DNA of 10,811 nt from CADEED01 sp035525785 (lineage in GTDB: Bacteria > Pseudomonadota > Gammaproteobacteria > Steroidobacterales > Steroidobacteraceae), in NCBI GenBank assembly GCA_035525785.1, contig DATLDQ010000109.1:1-10811 (forward strand), given 5' to 3'. The notes below the pieces were generated by a model, which ran no database searches, was not told the origin of the DNA, and was given only the letters and a program-made list of their open reading frames with translations. Position 1 is the first letter of the stretch, and every line of letters begins with the position of its first letter. The position numbers were made by a program, and so were the translations under genes. Positions 6,433 to 10,811 of the stretch are shown in pieces.

Positions 6433-6442
6433 CCGGGTGTTT
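6412..6442. terminator. Bidirectional terminator shared by obgE and rpsT
   Basis: The stem ACCCGGC (6421-6427) / GCCGGGT (6432-6438) closes the loop GTTA. On the minus strand it is followed by TTTTTT (6421-6416), G and TTT, an excellent terminator for rpsT. On the plus strand the T tract is weaker (GTTT). The left arm and A tract are the last sense codons of obgE, and the obgE TAG (6430-6432) straddles the loop and the first base of the right arm. Confidence 0.88.
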
Positions 6443-6494
6443 CGTGCTCCGTGCCAGTCTTCTTTCGAAGAGGCGACGCCGAAGGCTTGACCGA

Positions 6495-6764
6495 TTACTT
6501 GGCGTCGAGCGCCTTGATGCGCGCCGAGATCGAGCTCTTGTGACGAGCCGCCTTGTTGCGATGGATCACGTTCTTGTTCACGAGCGAGTCGATGACCGGC
6601 TGCGCGGCCTTGAGGGCGGCGGTGGCATCGGCTTTGTTGCCAGAGGCGAGGGCGTCGTTGACCTTGCGCAGAGCAGAACGCATGCGTGAACGCAGCGCTA
6701 CATTGCGGGCGCGGTTGGTTTCAGCTCGACGTGCGGCCTTCTCGGCCGACTTGGTATTCGCCAC
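6495..6764 (-). CDS. rpsT: 30S ribosomal protein S20
   Basis: S20 binds 16S rRNA and helps 30S assembly. The 89-residue protein reads (M)ANTKSAEKAARRAETNRAR, then the helical LRSRMRSALRKVNDAL and the conserved IHRNKAARHKSSISARIKAL, close to the 87 residues of E. coli S20. I chose GTG at 6764: it is the family N-terminus, and GGAG (6773-6770) lies five bases upstream. The frame is open back to 6923, but that stretch spans the predicted promoter and has no resemblance to S20. A non-AUG start is notable because E. coli rpsT uses UUG, which contributes to its autogenous control. It is divergent from murJ and ends at the terminator shared with obgE. Confidence 0.97.
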   Translation of the reverse strand: MANTKSAEKAARRAETNRARNVALRSRMRSALRKVNDALASGNKADATAALKAAQPVIDSLVNKNVIHRNKAARHKSSISARIKALDAK

Positions 6765-6800
6765 AAAAACTCCGAAATCCGGGTCGTTTGAAGGGCGCGT

Positions 6801-6829
6801 AGTGTGCTGAGGCACCCCCACCTTGTCAA
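6801..6829 (-). promoter_or_regulatory. sigma70 promoter of rpsT
   Basis: On the minus strand a perfect TTGACA (6829-6824), a 17-bp spacer and CACACT (6806-6801) are followed by a GC-rich discriminator (ACGCGCCC). The AT-rich CATTAATG at 6840-6847 sits where an UP element would lie. Transcription would start near 6795, about 30 nt before the GTG. The -10 is weak (three of six), offset by the perfect -35. Confidence 0.7.
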
Positions 6830-6834
6830 CGCTC

Positions 6835-6866
6835 GCACTCATTAATGTGCAGGCTTCCGGTATAGT
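6835..6866 (+). promoter_or_regulatory. Possible murJ promoter and imperfect palindrome
   Basis: TATAGT (6861-6866) is a five-of-six -10 box, but the region 16-18 bp upstream has no good -35. That region is occupied by an imperfect palindrome, GCACT-CATTAATG-TGC (6835-6850, core CATTAATG perfect). This could be an operator, or simply an AT-rich UP element for the divergent rpsT promoter. Confidence 0.35.
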
Positions 6867-6923
6867 GCGCGACTTCCAGCGTTTTTCCCTTATTTTCCGG
6901 GTGGTTGGCCGAGTGATTGGCAA

Positions 6924-8486
6924 TTGAGCGGACGGATCTTCAAGAGCACATTGGTGACCGGTATCGCGACTCTGGTTTCGCGAATCACCGGCCTCGTGCG
7001 CGAGATCGTCTACGCGGTGATGTTCGGCGCCGGTTCGTTCATGGACGCCTGGCTGGTGGCGTTCAAGATCCCGAACTTCCTGCGCCGCCTGTTCGCGGAA
7101 GGCTCATTCAGCCAGGCCTTCGTCCCGATCATCAGCGAGTACAAGCACAAGCGTTCGCCGGAAGAAGTGCGCCAGCTCGTCGACGAAGTCGCCGGCACGT
7201 TCGGCGTGCTGCTGTTCTGCATCACGGCCGTGGGCGTCATCGCCGCGCCGCTCATCATCCTGGCGTTCGCGCCGGCCTGGCACGACGAGCCCGACCAGTG
7301 GCACGCGGCCTCGGCGATGCTGCGCTGGACCTTTCCCTATCTATTCTTCATCTCGCTGAGCGCGTTGTTCTCGGGCGTGCTCAACAGCTACAACCGCTTC
7401 GCGCTGCCGGCATACACGCAGGTGATCATGAACGTGGTCATGATCATCGTGACCGTGTGGCTCGCGCCGGGTGCGAAGAACCCCGGCACCGTGCTCGCCA
7501 TGGGAGTGTTCGCGAGCGGCCTGCTGCAGCTGGCGTTCCAGATTCCCGCGGTAGTCAGGCTGGGCCTGTTCCGCCTGCCGCGCTGGAAGCCCGCGGCCGA
7601 AGGCGTGCGGCGCATCGGCAAGCTGATGCTGCCCGGCATCTTCGGTTCGTCGGTGGCGCAGGTGAGCCTGCTGCTGGATACGCAGATCGCGAGCCTCATC
7701 TCCGCGGGCGTGTCGTGGTTGTACTTCGCCGACCGCCTCATGGAATTTCCGCTCGGCGTGTTCAGCATCGCGCTCGCGACCGTCATCCTGCCCAGCCTGT
7801 CGCGGCACCATGCGTCCGAATCGATGGATCATTTCACGGGCACGCTCGACTGGGCGCTGCGGCTCGTGATCCTGCTGGTCTCGCCGGCCGCCATCGCCAT
7901 GCTGGTGTTCGCCGGCCCGCTCACGGCCACCACCTTTGGCTACGGCAAGTTCGACGCGCACGACGTGCGAATGGCGAGCTATGCCCTCATGGCCTATTCC
8001 TGGGGCCTGCTCGGCTTCAGCCTGGTGAAGGTGCTCGCGCCCGGCTACTTCGCGCGCCAGGACACGAAGACGCCGGTGCGAGTCGGCCTGATCGCGCTGG
8101 GCGTGAACATGGCGCTCAACGTCGGCGTGGCGCTGCCGGCCGTGAAACTCGGCTTTGCGTACCCACATATCCTCATCGCCACCTCCACGTGCATGTCTGC
8201 CGCGGTCAACAGCACGCTGCTGTGGCGGGGACTCGCGCGGCAGGGCGTGTACAAGGCGCGCCCGGGCTGGGGAGCCCTGGTCGCACGGGTGTTGCTGGCC
8301 AATGCCGCCATGGCGGCGCTGCTCATCTGGATGGGCGGGAGCCTCGAAGGCTGGCTGGCGCTCTCGCCCTGGGCGCGCGGCGCGCGGCTGGCGCTGTGCA
8401 TCGTCGCCGGCGCGGCTACCTATTTCAGCGTGCTGTTCGTTTCCGGCATGCGGTTGCGCCACGTACGCAACGACGCCGGGGCATAA
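6924..8486 (+). CDS. murJ: Lipid II flippase MurJ
   Basis: MurJ flips the peptidoglycan precursor lipid II across the inner membrane. The 520-residue protein is hydrophobic throughout, consistent with 14 helices of the MOP superfamily. Signature segments are present: SRITGLVRE, NFLRRLFAEGSFSQAFVPII and FADRLMEFPLGVFSIALATVILPSLSRH. Residues matching those essential in E. coli MurJ can be placed: Arg20, Arg26, Asp41, Arg54/55, Asp270 and Arg271. The start is taken as TTG 6924, which gives MSGRIFKSTLVTGIATLVSR and matches the family N-terminus. No in-frame ATG, GTG or TTG was seen just upstream, and the Shine-Dalgarno sequence is poor (GAG at 6911-6913), so expression may be low. ribF begins 5 bp after its TAA, probably in the same operon. 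Confidence 0.95.
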   Translation: MSGRIFKSTLVTGIATLVSRITGLVREIVYAVMFGAGSFMDAWLVAFKIPNFLRRLFAEGSFSQAFVPIISEYKHKRSPEEVRQLVDEVAGTFGVLLFCITAVGVIAAPLIILAFAPAWHDEPDQWHAASAMLRWTFPYLFFISLSALFSGVLNSYNRFALPAYTQVIMNVVMIIVTVWLAPGAKNPGTVLAMGVFASGLLQLAFQIPAVVRLGLFRLPRWKPAAEGVRRIGKLMLPGIFGSSVAQVSLLLDTQIASLISAGVSWLYFADRLMEFPLGVFSIALATVILPSLSRHHASESMDHFTGTLDWALRLVILLVSPAAIAMLVFAGPLTATTFGYGKFDAHDVRMASYALMAYSWGLLGFSLVKVLAPGYFARQDTKTPVRVGLIALGVNMALNVGVALPAVKLGFAYPHILIATSTCMSAAVNSTLLWRGLARQGVYKARPGWGALVARVLLANAAMAALLIWMGGSLEGWLALSPWARGARLALCIVAGAATYFSVLFVSGMRLRHVRNDAGA

Positions 8487-8491
8487 TCGAC

Positions 8492-9439
8492 GTGGAAATA
8501 GTGCGTGGTCTGCAGGGGTTGAAGGCCGTCCACCAGGGCGCTGCCATCACCATCGGCAGCTTCGACGGCATCCACCTCGGGCATGGCGCGCTGATCGCGA
8601 GTGCCTGCGGAATCGCGCGGCAGCTCGGCAAGCCGGCGATGATGCTGACCTTCGAGCCGCTGCCGCGTGAATACCTGGCGGCGCAGATGAAGCCGCCGCA
8701 GGAGCCGCCGGCCCGGCTCACGGATTTTCGCGAACGCTGCCAGGTGCTGGAACGTTCGGACCTGCACTACGTGTGCGTCCTGCGCTTCGACGAGAAGCTG
8801 CGTTCGCTCACCGGCGAGCAGTTCGTCGCGCTGCTGACCGACCACTTCAAGGCGTCGGCCGTGGTGGTCGGACAGGATTTTCGATTCGGGCGCGGCGGCG
8901 CGGGCAGCATCGCGCTGCTGCGCGCGGCGGCCGAGGCCGGCAGGTTCGCGCTCGAGCTCGTCGCCTCGGTATGCATCGACGACGTGCGCGTGAGTTCGAG
9001 CGGCGTGCGCGCGGCGCTCGCCGCGGGGGACTTCGCCAGGGCGCGCGACCTGTTGGGGCGCCCGTACTCGATGCGCGGCCGCGTGGTGGAAGGCGAGAAG
9101 TTGGGCCGGCAACTGGGATATCCCACGGCCAACATCCGCATGCGGCGGGGTCGCCTGCCGTTCACCGGCATCCACGCGGTGCGCGTGCGTGGCGTGGACC
9201 AAGGCAATGCGCACACGGCGTTCGCCGGCGTGTCGAGCCTCGGGGTGCGGCCCACGGTGGGCGGCACCGAGCCGTTGCTCGAGGCGCACGTGTTCGATTT
9301 CGACGGCTCGCTGTATGGGCGCGAGCTGGAAGTGGAGTTCGTCGCGAAGATCCGCGACGAGGAGAAGTTCGCGGACCTCGACGCGCTGGTGCGGCAGATG
9401 CACCGGGACGCGGCCGAGGCGCGGCGCCTCCTCCGGTGA
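8492..9439 (+). CDS. ribF: Bifunctional riboflavin kinase / FMN adenylyltransferase
   Basis: RibF phosphorylates riboflavin to FMN and adenylates FMN to FAD. The 315-residue protein (E. coli: 313) has the N-terminal adenylyltransferase domain with GSFDGIHLGH (22-31), VVVGQDFRFGRGGAG (125-138) and the VSSSGVRAAL motif. The C-terminal kinase domain has GRVVEGEKLGRQLGYPTANI, with PTAN at 211-214, and LEAHVFDFDGSLYG, where Glu264 is the probable catalytic base. GTG 8492 is chosen because MEIVRGL matches the family N-terminus; the frame is open far upstream through murJ only by chance. It begins 5 bp after the murJ stop, with no strong ribosome-binding site, suggesting translational coupling. murJ-ribF-ileS is the usual gammaproteobacterial order. 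Confidence 0.96.
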   Translation: MEIVRGLQGLKAVHQGAAITIGSFDGIHLGHGALIASACGIARQLGKPAMMLTFEPLPREYLAAQMKPPQEPPARLTDFRERCQVLERSDLHYVCVLRFDEKLRSLTGEQFVALLTDHFKASAVVVGQDFRFGRGGAGSIALLRAAAEAGRFALELVASVCIDDVRVSSSGVRAALAAGDFARARDLLGRPYSMRGRVVEGEKLGRQLGYPTANIRMRRGRLPFTGIHAVRVRGVDQGNAHTAFAGVSSLGVRPTVGGTEPLLEAHVFDFDGSLYGRELEVEFVAKIRDEEKFADLDALVRQMHRDAAEARRLLR

Positions 9440-9468
9440 CGAAGAGCTAGCTAGTCAGAGAGAAGCAA

Positions 9469-10811
9469 GTGGCAGATTACAAGAGCACGATCAACCTTCC
9501 CGAAACGGGCTTTCCGATGAAAGCCGACCTGGCGCAGCGCGAGCCGAAGATGCTCGAGGCCTGGGAGCAGAAGGACATCTACGGTCAGCTGCGCAAGATC
9601 GCGAAAGGCCGGCCGCGCTTCGTACTGCACGATGGCCCGCCGTATGCCAATGGCGCGCCACACCTCGGACACTTCCTCAACAAGGTGCTCAAGGACATCG
9701 TGGTCAAGTCGCACACGCTCGACGGCTACGACTCGCCTTATATCCCTGGCTGGGATTGCCATGGCCTGCCCATCGAGCACCAGGTCGAGAAGAAGCATGG
9801 GCGCGTCGGCGCGAAGCTCTCGCCGAAGGAATTCCGCGCCGCCTGCCGCAAGTTCGCGCAGGAGCAGGTGGATCTGCAGCGCACGGGCTTCAGGCGTTTC
9901 GGCGTGTTCGGCGACTGGAACCGGCCGTACCTGACCATGGATCCGCGTTTCGAGGCGCAACAGATCCGCGCGCTCGGCCACGTGATCCGCAATGGACACT
10001 TGTACAAGGGTGCCAAGCCGGTCTACTGGTGCCTCGATTGCCGCTCCTCGCTGGCCGAGGCCGAAGTCGAATACGAGGACAAGACTTCGCCGGCCATCGA
10101 CGTCGCTTTCCGCGTGGTCGACAATGGCGAACTCGCGCGACGCGTGGGCGTGAACCCCGACGTGCTCGGCGCGTTCCCCGTGTCGCTGGTGATCTGGACC
10201 ACCACGCCCTGGACGCTGCCGGCCAACGAAGCGGTCGCGCTCGGTCCCAAGATCGAATACGTGTTGCTCTGGGTGTCGCGCAACGGGCAATCGGAATTGC
10301 TGGTGCTCGCCAACGAATTGCTGGACGCCTGTCTCAAGCGCTACGGCCTCGGCAAAGGCCAGGTGCTCGGGCAGTTCACCGGCGAACAGATCGAACACCT
10401 GCAGTTGCAGCATCCATTCCTGCCGAAGCACGTGCCCGTGATCCTCGGCGACCACGTGACGCTGGACGCGGGCACGGGCGCCGTGCACACCGCGCCCGCT
10501 CACGGCCAGGAGGACTTCGTGGTCGGTACGAAGTACAGCCTCCCCGTGGACAACCCGGTGATGGGCGACGGCCGTTTTCGCGAGGGCACGCCGTTCGTCG
10601 CGGGCGTGAAGGTCAACGACGCCAACAAGGTGCTCATCGACGAGCTCGCGCAGCGTGGGCGCCTGCTCAAGCACGAATCCATCCAGCACAGCTATCCGTG
10701 CTGCTGGCGTCACAAGACGCCGGTGATCTTCCGCGCGACGCCGCAGTGGTTCATCTCGATGGAGCAGAAGGGGCTGCGCGCCAATGCGCTGCGCGACATC
10801 AAGAAGACGCA
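9469..10811 (+). CDS. ileS: Isoleucyl-tRNA synthetase, N-terminal portion (runs off window)
   Basis: IleS charges tRNA-Ile in the cytoplasm and edits misactivated valine. The window holds 447 of roughly 940 residues, with no stop. The start is GTG 9469 (MADYKSTINLPETGFPMK), preceded by a purine-rich GAGAGAAG and 29 bp after ribF. Visible motifs are the class I HIGH signature in PYANGAPHLGH (HLGH at 65-68), GWDCHGLPIE (94-103), and the CP1 editing domain with WTTTPWTLPAN from residue 243 and GTGAVHTAPAHGQEDF from residue 335. The KMSKS loop and any C-terminal zinc-binding region lie beyond the end. lspA commonly follows in related genomes but cannot be seen here. Confidence 0.97.
   Translation, partial: MADYKSTINLPETGFPMKADLAQREPKMLEAWEQKDIYGQLRKIAKGRPRFVLHDGPPYANGAPHLGHFLNKVLKDIVVKSHTLDGYDSPYIPGWDCHGLPIEHQVEKKHGRVGAKLSPKEFRAACRKFAQEQVDLQRTGFRRFGVFGDWNRPYLTMDPRFEAQQIRALGHVIRNGHLYKGAKPVYWCLDCRSSLAEAEVEYEDKTSPAIDVAFRVVDNGELARRVGVNPDVLGAFPVSLVIWTTTPWTLPANEAVALGPKIEYVLLWVSRNGQSELLVLANELLDACLKRYGLGKGQVLGQFTGEQIEHLQLQHPFLPKHVPVILGDHVTLDAGTGAVHTAPAHGQEDFVVGTKYSLPVDNPVMGDGRFREGTPFVAGVKVNDANKVLIDELAQRGRLLKHESIQHSYPCCWRHKTPVIFRATPQWFISMEQKGLRANALRDIKKT

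Noticed and set aside
6458..6471. Small hairpin TCTTC-TTTC-GAAGA downstream of obgE
   Set aside because: The stem is only five bp with no T tract next to it; the adjacent 6412-6442 terminator explains the region.
6765..6923. N-terminal extension of S20 to 6923
   Set aside because: The extension spans the rpsT promoter and has no S20 similarity; GTG 6764 has a Shine-Dalgarno sequence and the family N-terminus.
7341..8462. 373-codon minus-strand open frame antisense to murJ
   Set aside because: It is a His/Arg/Gln-rich shadow of a membrane protein gene and lacks a start signal.
6917..8491. 840-codon plus-strand open frame running through murJ into ribF
   Set aside because: It overlaps murJ in another frame; only the part from 8492 is RibF. 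The upstream part is Arg/Ala/Gly-rich shadow translation of GC-rich murJ with no domain.
9451..10713. 420-codon minus-strand open frame antisense to ileS
   Set aside because: The plus strand encodes clear IleS motifs across the same region; the antisense frame shows no family features.

Overview
The window is high-GC DNA (roughly two thirds G+C by eye) from a gammaproteobacterium. Two gene neighbourhoods typical of that class support this: ispB divergent from rplU-rpmA-obgE, and rpsT divergent from murJ-ribF-ileS. GC content, base usage and the TonB/Sel1 and DUF418 proteins would suit a Xanthomonadales, Nevskiales or Steroidobacterales-type organism, but the sequence does not settle the family.

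Layout. Positions 1-422 hold the 3' part of an unrecognised protein gene. A tRNA-Pro(CGG) gene lies on the minus strand (445-521) with a good sigma70 promoter upstream of it. Positions 639-3262 hold a two-gene plus-strand unit: a secreted Sel1-repeat/TonB-C-domain protein and a DUF418 (YeiB-type) membrane protein. This unit converges on ispB (minus strand), and the two stop codons share a single CTAG. ispB and rplU then diverge from a compact intergenic region, followed by rplU, rpmA, a strong intrinsic terminator and obgE. obgE ends in a bidirectional terminator shared with the convergent rpsT. From the rpsT/murJ divergent region the plus strand carries murJ, ribF and the first 447 codons of ileS, which runs off the window.

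Functions. Most genes are core housekeeping: ribosomal proteins L21, L27 and S20, the ribosome-assembly GTPase ObgE, the ubiquinone side-chain synthase IspB, the lipid II flippase MurJ, the FMN/FAD synthase RibF and isoleucyl-tRNA synthetase. Positions 1-422 and 639-3262 are the least conserved part and hold the genes of unclear role.

No mobile element, CRISPR array, defence island or clearly new system is visible. The most interesting points are a Lys/Ala-rich histone-H1-like tail on ObgE encoded partly by a 15-bp tandem repeat; an rpsT terminator embedded in the last obgE codons, with the obgE stop codon in its loop; a strong terminator 20 bp upstream of obgE; the Sel1-TonB-Sel1 architecture; closely packed divergent promoters; and a run of non-ATG starts.
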